DNA of 64,000 bases from Geothrix sp. (GCA_030824075.1 JAVBYJ010000015.1:1-64000); one strand, 5' to 3'. Counted from the first letter of the stretch, positions 53,324 to 62,231 are shown. The notes: generated by a model from the sequence alone, not told the origin. Numbers and translations: made by a program.

Positions 53324-54295
53324 CTAGCCGACCGCCAGCAGCCCGAGTTTCACGGCGCCCAGCCCCAGCGAACCCACGATCAGCCACAGGAGCAGCCCCT
53401 GGAGGAACGGCCGCAGGCCCACGCTTCGGAGCGCCTCGCGGCTGAGGCCTGCGCCGATGAGAAAGAGCGTCAGCACCAGCACACGGCGGGCGACTGCGGC
53501 GACCAGCTGACCCGGAACGTGCAGGATGGGCACGAAGGTGACCAGGGCGGCCATGGCCAGGAAACCGGCGATGAACCAGGGCTTCTTCACCGGCGGCGCG
53601 TCAGGGGAGGCTTCGCCGCGCCGCGCCACGAGCCAGCCGATGCCCAGCGTGAGCGGTACGATCCACAGGGCTCTGGCCAGCTTGACGGTGGTGGCCACTT
53701 CGAGGGCCCGAGGCCCATAGGCGAGGCCGGCGCCCACCACGGAGCTGGTGTCATGGATGGCGAGCGCCGCCCAGAGGCCGAAGGCGTCCTGACTCAGACC
53801 TGTGGCGTGGCCGAGGGGTGGGAAGACCACCAGGGCTGCCGCATTGAGCAGGAACACCGTGGCGAGAGCCACGGAGGTTTCATGCTCCTTCGCACGGAGC
53901 ACCGGCGCCACGGCGGCGATGGCGCTGCCCCCGCAGATGGCTGTGCCCACGGAGATCAGCAGGCCCGCATCGCGCTCGACCTTCAGCCACCGGGCCAGCC
54001 ACCAGCCGAGGGCCAGGACCACCGCGAGGCTGATGGCCGTGTAACCCAGGCCGTGCAGCCCGGCTTTCGCCACGGCCCGCAGGTTCATGTCCGCGCCCAG
54101 CCCCACGACGGCAAGGGGAAGCAGGCGGTGCGTCCAGGTGCGCGTGAGGCCCTGCCTGGGGTTCCCCAGGGTCAGCGCCAGCAGCGCCCCGCCCACCAGG
54201 GCCGCGGCCGCAGGCGTGAAAGGGGCCAGAGCCAAGGCACCGAGGAGGAAGAGCAGGGCGGTGGCGACGGGTTGGGAGGGTGCGGAAGAAGCCAT
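53324..54295 (-). CDS. YeiH/UPF0324 family transporter
   Basis: The 323-residue protein has about ten helices and family marks VGGALLALTLGNP, LLPLAVVGLGADMNLRAV, SVGTAICGGSAIAAVAPVLRA and AIHDTSSVVGAGLAYG. YeiH proteins are predicted exporters of sulfite, sulfonates or similar small anions. The gene stands alone, and no LysR regulator (its usual partner) lies beside it. The downstream hairpins probably end it. Confidence 0.9.
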   Translation of the reverse strand: MASSAPSQPVATALLFLLGALALAPFTPAAAALVGGALLALTLGNPRQGLTRTWTHRLLPLAVVGLGADMNLRAVAKAGLHGLGYTAISLAVVLALGWWLARWLKVERDAGLLISVGTAICGGSAIAAVAPVLRAKEHETSVALATVFLLNAAALVVFPPLGHATGLSQDAFGLWAALAIHDTSSVVGAGLAYGPRALEVATTVKLARALWIVPLTLGIGWLVARRGEASPDAPPVKKPWFIAGFLAMAALVTFVPILHVPGQLVAAVARRVLVLTLFLIGAGLSREALRSVGLRPFLQGLLLWLIVGSLGLGAVKLGLLAVG

Positions 54296-54317
54296 GCTTC
54301 AGGGTACCCTGAAGGCT

Positions 54318-55532
54318 ATGACTGATCAGCTCATCCCCACCCGGCGGGCCTTTCTGGCCGATGATCCCATCTTCGCCCTCAACGCGGAGGCCCAGGCCCG
54401 CATGGCGAGGGGCGAGGCCATCCTCAACGCCACCGTGGGTGCCCTGTTGGATGATTCAGGGCAGCTGGTGGTGCTGGAGTCCGTGATGGATCTTTGGCGC
54501 GAGTTGACGGCCCTGGAGGTGGCACCCTACGCGCCCATTGCCGGGGATCCCGCTTTCCTGAAAGCGCTCGTGCAGCGGCACTGGCCTGCCATTGGCGGCG
54601 CCGGAGCGGCCTGTGCCACACCTGGAGGCAGCGGCGCGTTGGCCCTGTCGCTGCGAAATTTCCTGGAGCCCGGCCAAGCCCTCCTCACCACCGCACCCTT
54701 CTGGGGGCCGTACGCCACCCTGGCCGGCGAGAACGGGATGCGTCTGGTTACGGCCCTCTGGCCCGCGGCGGGGCAGGCGCTGGATGCGGCGGCCTGGGAG
54801 GCGGCGCTGCGAAACCTCATGAAGGCGCAGGGCCGCGTGCTGCTGTGGCTGAACGATCCCTGCCACAACCCGACCGGCCGCAGCCTGTCCGTCGCGGATC
54901 GCGCCGCGCTGATGGGTCTGCTGCGGTCCCTGTCCGAGCAGGGGCCCGTCACCCTGCTGCTTGATTTCGCCTATCTGGACTACACCCGGGAGCCGGGGGC
55001 GGTGGCTGATGCGCTGAAGGACTATGCGGCCCTGGGCGCCGAGGGTCGCGTGCTGGTGGGTGCTTCCATGTCACTGTCGAAATCCATGACGCTCTACGGC
55101 GCACGCGGTGGTGCCTTGGCCTTTCCCTGGTGCGGGGATCCCGCTCTCCAGGCGGCCCTCACCCAGTCCTGCCGGGGCACCTGGTCCAACTGCGCCAAGG
55201 CACCCCAGGCCCTGCTGCTGCGGCTGGCGATGGATGGCAAGGCCCAGACCCGGCTGGCGGCGGAACACCGTCATTGGTCCGAGGTGCTGGCGGCCCGGGC
55301 CTCGGCGCTGGATGTTGCCCTCGAAGCCGAAGGCATGGAACCGCTCCACTGGCAGGGCGGGTTCTTCGTCATGGTGCCGGCGGCGGACCCGGACGCCACC
55401 TGTGGGCGCCTCAAGGCCGAGGGTGTCTTCACCGTGCCGCTGCCGGAGGGCCTGCGGGTGGGCCTTTGCGGGCTGCGCATGGACGAAGGCCGGAGGTTTG
55501 CCCAAGCCCTGAAGCGCGCGACAGTCCGCTGA
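54318..55532 (+). CDS. PLP aminotransferase class I/II
   Basis: The 404-residue enzyme begins IPTRRAFLADDPIFALNAEA and has the fold-I marks LLWLNDPCHNPTGRSLS, LLLDFAYLDYTREPG and the PLP Lys in SMSLSKSMTLYGARGGALAF. The substrate is not clear: the FALNAEA start and WSNCAKAPQALLLRL segment resemble aspartate/aromatic aminotransferases. ATG 54318 with GAAGG upstream is chosen. It lies divergent from yeiH and convergent with nothing; tRNA-Val follows 46 bases later. Confidence 0.9.
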   Translation: MTDQLIPTRRAFLADDPIFALNAEAQARMARGEAILNATVGALLDDSGQLVVLESVMDLWRELTALEVAPYAPIAGDPAFLKALVQRHWPAIGGAGAACATPGGSGALALSLRNFLEPGQALLTTAPFWGPYATLAGENGMRLVTALWPAAGQALDAAAWEAALRNLMKAQGRVLLWLNDPCHNPTGRSLSVADRAALMGLLRSLSEQGPVTLLLDFAYLDYTREPGAVADALKDYAALGAEGRVLVGASMSLSKSMTLYGARGGALAFPWCGDPALQAALTQSCRGTWSNCAKAPQALLLRLAMDGKAQTRLAAEHRHWSEVLAARASALDVALEAEGMEPLHWQGGFFVMVPAADPDATCGRLKAEGVFTVPLPEGLRVGLCGLRMDEGRRFAQALKRATVR

Positions 55533-55578
55533 TTCCCGCTTGGAAATGGAATCACCCTGCGGTATTCTGTCCGACCGC

Positions 55579-55653
55579 GGGCGTATAACTCAGCGGTAGA
55601 GTGCTACCTTCACACGGTAGAAGTCCCAGGTTCGAATCCTGGTACGCCCACCA
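55579..55653 (+). tRNA. tRNA-Val (CAC)
   Basis: The acceptor GGGCGTA pairs with TACGCCC. The D arm is CTCAGCGGTAGAG, the anticodon stem CTACC/GGTAG closes a TTCACAC loop with anticodon CAC, and the T arm CCAGG-TTCGAAT-CCTGG is standard. CCA is encoded (55651-55653). CAC reads GUG Val codons. The terminator begins at once after it, so the tRNA is transcribed alone, perhaps from a promoter near 55535-55575. Confidence 0.95.
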
Positions 55654-55657
55654 AAAA

Positions 55658-55688
55658 CCCCTCGCCGGGGTCCCGGCGAGGGGTTTTT
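55658..55688 (+). terminator. Strong intrinsic terminator after tRNA-Val
   Basis: A 12-pair stem (55658-55669 with 55672-55683) with a tight loop is followed by TTTTT. It starts four bases after the tRNA 3' end, so it ends the tRNA transcript before efp. Confidence 0.92.
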
Positions 55689-55732
55689 GAGCTGAGATCC
55701 GAATTCCGCTTTTTCGACTCACGGAGTCCCCC

Positions 55733-56299
55733 ATGCCCTTGATCCTCGCCACCCAGGTTCGCGCCGGAATGATCGTCAACTTCGAGAACGAGCTCTGCCG
55801 CGTCATCAGCACCGAGCACCAGACCCCCGGCAACCTGCCGGCTCGGGTCCAGGTAAAGATGAAGCGCCTCAAGGACGGCATCAACCGGGAGAACCGCTTT
55901 GGCAGCTCCGACAAGGTGGACAAGGCCAGCCTCGAACAGCACCTGCTGGAGTTCCTGTATGAGGATGGTGACAACCTCATCTTCATGAACAACGAAACCT
56001 ACGAGCAGCTCGAGGTCAGCAAGGACATCCTCGGCGAGGACATGGTCTTCCTCGAGCCCAACATGCAGGTCGAGATCGAGTTCTACGAGGGCCAGCCCAT
56101 GGGCGCGACCCTGCCCCCCAATGTGGTGCTGGAGATCGTGGAAACCGACCCGGTCATGAAGAACGCCAACGCCACAGGCTCCTACAAGCCCGCCAAGCTG
56201 GACAACGGCATCACGGTGGGGGTGCCGCCCTACATGGAAGCCGGCCAGAAGATCCGTGTGAATACGGTGGATAGAACGTTCATGGAGCGAGTCAAGTAG
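55733..56299 (+). CDS. efp: Elongation factor P with Asn at the modification site
   Basis: The 188-residue protein has all three EF-P domains, ending in GQKIRVNTVDRTFMERVK. It rescues ribosomes stalled at polyproline. The modifiable tip residue (Lys34 in E. coli, within PGK) is Asn34 here (TPGNLPARVQ), so lysyl, rhamnosyl or 5-aminopentanol modification is not possible at that residue. The loop may work unmodified, or this copy may be divergent in role. No EpmA, EarP or YmfI-type enzyme lies beside it. Its last 16 codons are copied in the repeat downstream. Confidence 0.93.
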   Translation: MPLILATQVRAGMIVNFENELCRVISTEHQTPGNLPARVQVKMKRLKDGINRENRFGSSDKVDKASLEQHLLEFLYEDGDNLIFMNNETYEQLEVSKDILGEDMVFLEPNMQVEIEFYEGQPMGATLPPNVVLEIVETDPVMKNANATGSYKPAKLDNGITVGVPPYMEAGQKIRVNTVDRTFMERVK

Positions 56300-56515
56300 G
56301 CGACCACCCCCTTCGGCACGGAGGTCTTGCGTATCGCCAGAGGCGATGCCAAGAGGATCCGCGTGAACACGGTGGATCGGACGTTCATGGAGCGAGTCAA
56401 GTAGGCGGCTGCCCCCTTCGGCAGGGAGGTCTTGCGTATCGCCAGAGGCGATGCCAAGGATCCATGTGAAGACAATCGACTGCGGCGTGTTCATCGAACG
56501 AACGCGTAAGACCCT
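56251..56515 (+). repeat. Tandem repeat copied from the end of efp
   Basis: Units of about 105 and 103 bases begin at 56251 and 56356, and a diverged partial third at 56459. Each contains the last codons of efp, a stop, then the same downstream stretch with GTATCGCC-AGA-GGCGAT hairpin sequence. The first two share over nine-tenths of bases by eye. The second and third carry degraded copies of the IRVNTVDRTFMERVK coding end. The region has no gene of its own. Confidence 0.85.
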
Positions 56516-56698
56516 AACCTTGCCCGTGGCGACCGCCCGGGTAGGCAGATGTCGCCCGGCCTTGTCCTTTGCGAATCTCGCCAGACGAAATTCCAACCTC
56601 GCGGTAAAGTACTGGTCGCCTGGTTCCCCGGTGCGTGACCAGAATCACAATCCGATGGAAATGTGCGATAACTGTTCTAGAGCCGTTGATGGAGCCTC

Positions 56699-57373
56699 AT
56701 GCCTCAAGCCGTCCTCAACCTGAGAAGGATCGAGTTCCTGGCCGGACTCCCCATGAACGCGGCCGAGGAACTGGCCAGCATCGCTGAACTGCGCCGCTTC
56801 CCCGATGGCGCCCGCGTCTACACCCAGGGTGATCAGGTGTCGGGTGTCTACGTGGTGGTCAAGGGTGGGCTGAAGGTCTTCCGCACCGATGGTCGGGGCC
56901 GGGTGCAGGTGCTCCAGTTCCTGAAGGTCGGTGATTGCGTGGGCGAGGTCCCGGTCTTTGACGGTGCCCCCATCGCCTCCAGCGCCGAATCCCACGGGGA
57001 GACGGAATGCTGGCTCATTCCCGCCGCGCCCTTGCGTCAGATCGTCCACCGGCACCCCGAAGTGGCCGAGATGCTCATCCAGCACTTCACCGCCAAGGTG
57101 CGCCACCTCGTGACCTTGGTGGAGACCCTCAGCCTGCACAGCGTGCCCGAGCGCGTCGCTCAGTTGCTGCTGGAGGCCCATGAATCCAATCCCATGCGGT
57201 CCCTGGTGGAGTTCCAGGAGACCCAGGAGGATCTGGCCCAGTGCATCGGCGCCAGCCGTGAGGCCTTCAGCCGCGCCCTGCGCCTGCTGACGGACCTCGG
57301 CCTCATCCAGAGCACCTTTCCTGTGGTGCGCATCCTGGATCTCGGGAAGCTGCAGCGGTACGCCAAGGGGTGA
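56699..57373 (+). CDS. CRP/FNR-family transcriptional regulator
   Basis: The 224-residue regulator has a cyclic-nucleotide-binding-like barrel (FPDGARVYTQGDQVSGVYVVV, VGDCVGEVPVFDGAPIAS) and a C-terminal helix-turn-helix with QEDLAQCIGASREAFSRALRLL. No N-terminal Cys cluster of FNR type is present, so it does not sense oxygen through [4Fe-4S]. It may respond to a ligand or simply to binding. GGAG four bases before ATG 56699 fixes the start. A terminator follows, and moeA is convergent. Confidence 0.9.
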   Translation: MPQAVLNLRRIEFLAGLPMNAAEELASIAELRRFPDGARVYTQGDQVSGVYVVVKGGLKVFRTDGRGRVQVLQFLKVGDCVGEVPVFDGAPIASSAESHGETECWLIPAAPLRQIVHRHPEVAEMLIQHFTAKVRHLVTLVETLSLHSVPERVAQLLLEAHESNPMRSLVEFQETQEDLAQCIGASREAFSRALRLLTDLGLIQSTFPVVRILDLGKLQRYAKG

Positions 57374-57397
57374 TGGGCGTGATGCCTGGCACCATCC

Positions 57398-57425
57398 AAA
57401 AAAGGCGCCGATCGGCGCCTTTTTT
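57398..57425. terminator. Bidirectional intrinsic terminator between crp-like gene and moeA
   Basis: AAAAAAGGCGCC and GGCGCCTTTTTT form a perfect 12-pair palindrome around GATC. The T and A runs give a U tract for both strands. It lies between the convergent crp-like and moeA stops. Confidence 0.92.
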
Positions 57426-57443
57426 GTTGGAGGGCTGAACCGC

Positions 57444-58583
57444 TTAGGGGAGGGGCAACCACCTGGTCTTCACCCCCGCGTCCAAGCCACCCTGATCGAT
57501 CCAGGCACAGGCGTCGGCCCGGGCGAGGGTGATGAGGTCGGCGGAGCCTTTGCCGGGCAGCGGTTCAAGCTGGCCGTCCACGAGGCGGCAGGGATGCAGC
57601 AGGGGGCGATCGCCTTTGTTCTTCACGGACGCGGTCAGGCGAGCCCGGCGCCAGGGGTCGGGCGCGGCGCGGCCCTCCAGCCGGGCCAAGGCCTGAGACA
57701 GAAAGAGCAGGGCATTGAGGTAGGCGGAGGCGGGGTTCCCCGGGAGGCCTAACACCAGCAGATCGCCCAGCAGGGCGGCCAGCATGGGCTTGCCGGGCTT
57801 GAGGCGGATCCGGTGGAAGAGAATGGTCGCGCCGAGATCCTTCAACACCGTGGGCAGGTGGTCGTGCTCACCCATGCTGACGCCCCCGGAGGTGAGCAGG
57901 ATGCGGATGTCGCCGGGGTTGCGGAGGGCATTCGCCAGGGCGGGCGGATCGTCGGGCAGGGCAGAGCGAAGGTCCACCTTGGCGCCAAGGGTGTGCGCCA
58001 GCGCCGCAAGCATCGGCCCGTTGGAATCGCGGATCTGGTACGGCGCAGGATGAGGAACGAGCTCATCGCCGGTGGAAGCCACCCCCACGCGGATCCGCCG
58101 ACGCAGGGGCAGGGGCAACCCCTCCTGGGCCAGCAGGCCCACACGGGCGGCGTTGAGGGGCATTCCGGCAGGGAGCAGCAGGTCCCCGGCCCGGGCCTGG
58201 TCGCCGCGCACCCGGACATGGTCGCCGGTCTGCGGATCCGCCAGCGGGTGGATGAACCCGGCGGTCGCGCGCAGTTGCTCCACCGGCAGGATGGCATCGG
58301 CCCCGGCAGGCAGGGCAGCGCCGGTCATGATGCGCACAGCGGTGCCCGGCGTCACCTTGAAGGCCGAGGGATCATCCCCGGCGAAGAGGGTGCCCAGGAC
58401 CCGGCGCGGCGCGCGCCCTTCGTCCGCCCGCAGGGCCACGCCGTCCATGGCCGCCCGATCGGTGGCCGGGTCATCCCGCTCGGCCCGAACGTCGGGCAGG
58501 GCCGGTGCCGGCAGGGCGTCCCAGAGACGCTGCAGCGCCACCTCCAGGGGCAGCAGATCGGGGTGGTCGCAGCTCATGGCCAT
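57444..58583 (-). CDS. moeA: Molybdopterin molybdotransferase
   Basis: The 379-residue protein inserts molybdate into adenylated molybdopterin. Motifs are AMDGVALRADE, VRIMTGAALPAGADAILPVE, VASTGDELV and LLTSGGVSMGEHDHL, with LGLPGNPASAYLNALLF near the end. It implies Mo or W enzymes in this organism. Two ATGs (58583 and 58577) fit and neither has a strong ribosome site. The Rrf2 regulator lies upstream on the same strand. Confidence 0.95.
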   Translation of the reverse strand: MAMSCDHPDLLPLEVALQRLWDALPAPALPDVRAERDDPATDRAAMDGVALRADEGRAPRRVLGTLFAGDDPSAFKVTPGTAVRIMTGAALPAGADAILPVEQLRATAGFIHPLADPQTGDHVRVRGDQARAGDLLLPAGMPLNAARVGLLAQEGLPLPLRRRIRVGVASTGDELVPHPAPYQIRDSNGPMLAALAHTLGAKVDLRSALPDDPPALANALRNPGDIRILLTSGGVSMGEHDHLPTVLKDLGATILFHRIRLKPGKPMLAALLGDLLVLGLPGNPASAYLNALLFLSQALARLEGRAAPDPWRRARLTASVKNKGDRPLLHPCRLVDGQLEPLPGKGSADLITLARADACAWIDQGGLDAGVKTRWLPLP

Positions 58584-58747
58584 GGCTTCGATGTTAGGCC
58601 GTCCTTGCCGCCGGTAAGAACAGGTTCCTTCTGAACAAGACTGACCCACGGCCGGGATCCGAATCTGACACCGGCAAGACGGCGCCCATCCGAAAAGGGC
58701 CACGGGGAACCGATTCAAGAATCTGGATTCTGAAAGGCTCGATTGGC

Positions 58748-59191
58748 CTAGCTGCGCTTGAGGGACCGCCCCAACGCTTCCTTCTGGTGCCGAAGATCCA
58801 TGAGTTGGAGGTCGCGGATGGTGGCTTCGGTCATGGACGTGCTTACCTGGGCCTTCACCGCGCCCCAGGCGTCGTGCAGCGGGCAGGGATGGTCGCCGCC
58901 GCAGGTGGGGAAGCCCATGATGCAGCCTTCCATGGCCTCCGGGCCTTCGAGCGCGGCCACCACTTCGCCGACGGTGATGCGGTGGGAGGGGCGTGTCAGC
59001 CGGAAGCCACCCTTGGGGCCCCGGACGGATTCCAGGATGTCGGCCTGGACCAGCCCCTGGAGGATCTTCGCCAGATAGGGGCCCGGTAGCTCCAGGCGGG
59101 AGGCCAGGTCCTTTGCCAGGGAGAAGGTTCCGTCCTCGGGCAGGGCCGCGAGGGCGCGGAGGGCGTAGCCAGTGGCGGTGGAGAAAAGCAT
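58748..59191 (-). CDS. Rrf2-family regulator with conserved Cys triad
   Basis: The 147-residue protein is a winged-helix Rrf2 of the IscR/NsrR/RsrR group: TGYALRALAALPEDG, DLASRLELPGPYLAKILQ, GPKGGFRLTRP, then the Cys triad in CIMGFPTCGGDHPCPLH. This spacing suits a [2Fe-2S] or [4Fe-4S] cluster that senses NO, oxidation or iron status. An ATTCCGG/GGAATC-rich stretch follows the start region at 59191-59245 and could be its operator. It precedes moeA and follows the YwiC-like gene on the same strand. Confidence 0.9.
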   Translation of the reverse strand: MLFSTATGYALRALAALPEDGTFSLAKDLASRLELPGPYLAKILQGLVQADILESVRGPKGGFRLTRPSHRITVGEVVAALEGPEAMEGCIMGFPTCGGDHPCPLHDAWGAVKAQVSTSMTEATIRDLQLMDLRHQKEALGRSLKRS

Positions 59192-59261
59192 TCCGGAATC
59201 CTTCTTCTGATTCCAGCATCAAGGGAGTGGATTCCGGAGTCCAGCCCGGATGTGACCGATG

Positions 59262-60029
59262 TCAGGACAAGGTGCGCCAGAGCAGCAGGAGGCTCAACAC
59301 GCTCAGGCCCCCTTCCCGCCAGCCCAGGAGGCGGGCGGGAAGGGGCCGGTACGGCCACAGGGCCCGCAGGTACAGCAGGACCGTCCACCCCATCCAGAGC
59401 ATCCCAGCCAGCCCCCCGGGCGCCAGGAGGAGGGCCGAGGCCCCAAGCAGCAGCATGTGGAGCAGGTGGACGGAGAACATCCGCCATCCGAGTGCGGAGG
59501 GCCCCAACCCGTGGGCGTGGCCCAGGATCCGGCGCACATGCGCGAGGTTGGCGCCTCCGACGAGGGTGATGAACAGCCAGGCGCGACCCGATTCGATCAG
59601 ACTGCCTCCCCCCGCCACAAGCATGGTGGCGGCTAGGCCTGCAAACGCACCCTGGACGGCCAGTTCCACGGGCAGGGACCGCACGGCCCGCTGCTGATCC
59701 GCCCAGAGTGCGAGCAAGATCAGGGGCGACACGCAGACCAGGGGCAGCAGGAACCGGGGCCCGGAAAGCAGGAGGGCCCCCGCCCCGAAGCCGAGGGCCA
59801 AGGCGCCCGTGAGCAGGAGGGCTCGGGCCTGTGCCGGGTCCTTCTGGCCCTGGAGGATCCGTCGGAGGGGGGGCCGCCCAAGGAAGAACGACAGGGCGGC
59901 CAGGCCCAGGCAGGACCCCGCCAGACTGGGGCGGAGGAGCAGGGCCAGGACCAGTGGAAACCCGAGCATGAACCAGCTGCCGTGCTCGGCAGGGAGGATG
60001 GAGCGCCAGGGGGGAAGGAGTCGAGTCAT
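59262..60029 (-). CDS. YwiC-like integral membrane protein
   Basis: The 255-residue protein has seven to nine helices and the family start LLPPWRSILPAEHGSWFMLGFPLVL, in which PAEHGSW is the YwiC mark. YwiC is linked to nitrate or fermentation regulation in Bacillus but its function is unknown. ATG 60029 is chosen; an upstream TTG is possible. A palindrome covers the start region. Co-location with an Rrf2 and moeA hints at anaerobic or nitric-oxide-linked expression. Confidence 0.8.
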   Translation of the reverse strand: MTRLLPPWRSILPAEHGSWFMLGFPLVLALLLRPSLAGSCLGLAALSFFLGRPPLRRILQGQKDPAQARALLLTGALALGFGAGALLLSGPRFLLPLVCVSPLILLALWADQQRAVRSLPVELAVQGAFAGLAATMLVAGGGSLIESGRAWLFITLVGGANLAHVRRILGHAHGLGPSALGWRMFSVHLLHMLLLGASALLLAPGGLAGMLWMGWTVLLYLRALWPYRPLPARLLGWREGGLSVLSLLLLWRTLS

Positions 60030-60051
60030 TTCGGTATCCAATATCCGAAAT
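60028..60051. promoter_or_regulatory. Palindrome over the YwiC-like start
   Basis: ATTTCGG and CCGAAAT flank a 10-base centre. The dyad spans the start codon, so a bound regulator (for example the nearby Rrf2, or a CRP-type protein) would block initiation or RNA polymerase. The binding partner is not known. Confidence 0.45.
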
Positions 60052-60091
60052 AGAGTCTGCCCCCGAATGCCGTCTCAGGCCATGCGTCTGG

Positions 60092-62230
60092 TCACATCTC
60101 AGTGGCGATGAGGCGCAGGCCCTCCAGGGCCTCTTCCATGGTGAGGAAAACCGGCAGTCCGGCGGCTCGGAGTCCCTGGCGGTAGAGGTCATAGAGGGGG
60201 CCGCCTTCCACCGCCACGCCGACCCATTTGCCGGAGGCCCGGGCGAGGCTGGCCAATTCAGAGGCGAAGGACTGAATGGCCTCGAGCTGCTTCGTTTCCA
60301 GGCGGATGGTGAGGGGCACCAGGCCGACCACCACCGCCTCCGCTTCTGAAGCCAGCAGCAGCTTGGCCGAGGCGAGGTAGGCGGATTCGTTGGCCATGGG
60401 CGTGAGGTCCAGGGGAAGCCTCGGGCTGACGAGCCCGGTGAGTCCCTCGGCTTCGATGGTGGCGGCCAGGGCGGTGGTTTCCGCCTCCGTCAGCTTCGAG
60501 CCGCGGAAGGGGCCATTCAGCAGATCGGCGGAAGCCACGGATTCAAAGCCCGCGTTGGTCATGATGGCGATCGACGCGGGCCGGCCCTTGGGGTAGGCCC
60601 CCAGCCAGGTCAGAGCCGCGTCGAAGGCCTCCATGCGCTCGGCGAGCATCACGCCCGCGCGGCGCAGCACGGCAGCCTGCAGCGCGTGATCGCCGGCGAG
60701 GGCGCCCGTGTGGCTGCTGGCGGCGGCCATGCCCTCCTGGCTGCGTCCGCCCTTGTAAAGCAGGACGCGGCGACCGGAGGCGCGGAGCGTCTGGGCCGCC
60801 GCCGCAGTGGCCTTCAGATCACCGGGGGCGAAGCCTTCGAGGTAGGCACCCACCACGCTTACAGCAGGATCCGATGCGAAGCCCACAAGGAAATCCGAGC
60901 AGCGCAGGTCCATCTGGTTGCCGATGGCGACGGCGGCGCGCAGACCTAGCTCGGCGCGACGGCTGAGGCGCGTGATGAGAAAAGCGCCGCTCTGACTCAC
61001 CAGGGCCACATGGCCCGGTTTGGCCGTCAGGGGCAGCTTCACCCCAGGGATGAACAGGGTGTTCAGGGCCTGGTCAGGGCTGAACAGCCCCAGACCGTTG
61101 GGTCCGACGACGGCGGGGGTCCATTTCCCGGCGCGGCGATGTTCGTCGAGGCAGGCCACCAGGCGTTTCCCGAGACCCTCCGTATCCGCGCCATCACCCA
61201 GCCCCCCGGCCACCAGATAGACCACGGTGGCGCCGCCACCCTGGCGGCAGAGCTGCTCCACCGCCTCCAGCGTCTGTGGCGCGGGCAGGGAAAGAATGAG
61301 CTGATCCGTCGGAGCGATGGCCAGCTCCGCCACCGAGGGGAGGCAGGGCAGACCCAGGAACTCGGAGGTGCCGGGCTTGATGAGGCGGAGTGCGCTGGCG
61401 GGCAGACTCGCCTTCCGCACGTTCTCGAGGATGATGCGGCCCACGGTACCTTCGCGGCTGGAGACACCGGCGATGACGAGGCTGCGGGGATTCAGCAGAG
61501 CCTGGTACCAGGCGGGATCCGGAGTGGCCACCGTGGACGCGGCGGCGGCTTCCAGGGTGCCCACGCCATCGAGTGCCGTGGGCAGACCTTCACCATCCAG
61601 CACCACGGGATTGAGTTCGAGCAGAGTGACTCCCTCCGCTTCGAGGCCCTCCGCCGCGCGCCAGAGGCCTTGGAGGAAGGCCAGGAGCTTGGTTTCGTCG
61701 GTGAGCGCCTCGGTACCGCGCTGATGGCCGAGCCAGGTGCGTCCCAGCCAGTGGGCGCGGAGGTCGTCCAGGGCCTGTGCAGGCGTGGTCAGGGCGATGG
61801 GCCAGATCATGGGCGGGGCCATGCTGGCCCAGGCGTCGGCCTGGAGGCCGCCGATGCCGCAGACCACGAGCCATCCCGCATCCGGATCGCGCTTCAGAGA
61901 CACCAGGGCCTCCGTGGGCAGGCCCGCCAGCCGCTTGAAAGCCACCTTCTCGCAGACAAGACCGCCGACCCAAGGGTGCTCCGCGACGCGCTGCTGCATG
62001 GCCGCGGCTTCGGCCTTCAGCACGTCGACGTCGAAGGTCCCGAAGTGCACTGCGCCCTTGTCGGACTTGTGCCAGAGCTGATCCGCGATGCCCTTGAGCA
62101 CGATGGGTTCGCCGGGCACGAAGGGCAGAGGCCCCGATTCGAGAAACCCGTGCCGGGGTACCCGCAGGCCCGCGGCGGCGAGCAGGCCGTAGGCCCGCCC
62201 CTCGTGGAGGAATCCCGTGGCCGTCTGCAT
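60092..62230 (-). CDS. ADP-forming acyl-CoA synthetase, fused beta-alpha
   Basis: The 712-residue enzyme is an ADP-forming acetyl-CoA synthetase with an N-terminal ATP-grasp (beta) part to about 230 and C-terminal CoA-binding and ligase (alpha) parts. Marks are VPGEPIVLKGIADQLWHKSDKGAVHFG, LIKPGTSEFLGLP, HVALVSQSGAFLITRL, and SSHTGALAGDHALQAA with the phospho-His of SHTGALAG. It makes ATP from acyl-CoA. Next to IorAB, which would produce aryl-acyl-CoA from 2-oxoacids, it probably turns arylacetyl-CoA to the free acid with ATP gain. SD AGGAGC lies in the iorB stop region. Confidence 0.9.
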   Translation of the reverse strand: MQTATGFLHEGRAYGLLAAAGLRVPRHGFLESGPLPFVPGEPIVLKGIADQLWHKSDKGAVHFGTFDVDVLKAEAAAMQQRVAEHPWVGGLVCEKVAFKRLAGLPTEALVSLKRDPDAGWLVVCGIGGLQADAWASMAPPMIWPIALTTPAQALDDLRAHWLGRTWLGHQRGTEALTDETKLLAFLQGLWRAAEGLEAEGVTLLELNPVVLDGEGLPTALDGVGTLEAAAASTVATPDPAWYQALLNPRSLVIAGVSSREGTVGRIILENVRKASLPASALRLIKPGTSEFLGLPCLPSVAELAIAPTDQLILSLPAPQTLEAVEQLCRQGGGATVVYLVAGGLGDGADTEGLGKRLVACLDEHRRAGKWTPAVVGPNGLGLFSPDQALNTLFIPGVKLPLTAKPGHVALVSQSGAFLITRLSRRAELGLRAAVAIGNQMDLRCSDFLVGFASDPAVSVVGAYLEGFAPGDLKATAAAAQTLRASGRRVLLYKGGRSQEGMAAASSHTGALAGDHALQAAVLRRAGVMLAERMEAFDAALTWLGAYPKGRPASIAIMTNAGFESVASADLLNGPFRGSKLTEAETTALAATIEAEGLTGLVSPRLPLDLTPMANESAYLASAKLLLASEAEAVVVGLVPLTIRLETKQLEAIQSFASELASLARASGKWVGVAVEGGPLYDLYRQGLRAAGLPVFLTMEEALEGLRLIATEM

Positions 62231-62231
62231 A

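Noticed and set aside
56251..56515. Possible CRISPR array
   Set aside because: Units of about 104 bases lie end to end without spacers and contain efp codons, so this is a tandem duplication.
55610..56596. Minus-strand frame with repeated IASGDTQDL-type peptide segments
   Set aside because: The repeats are the reverse reading of the efp 3'-end duplication, and no start or family supports a gene.
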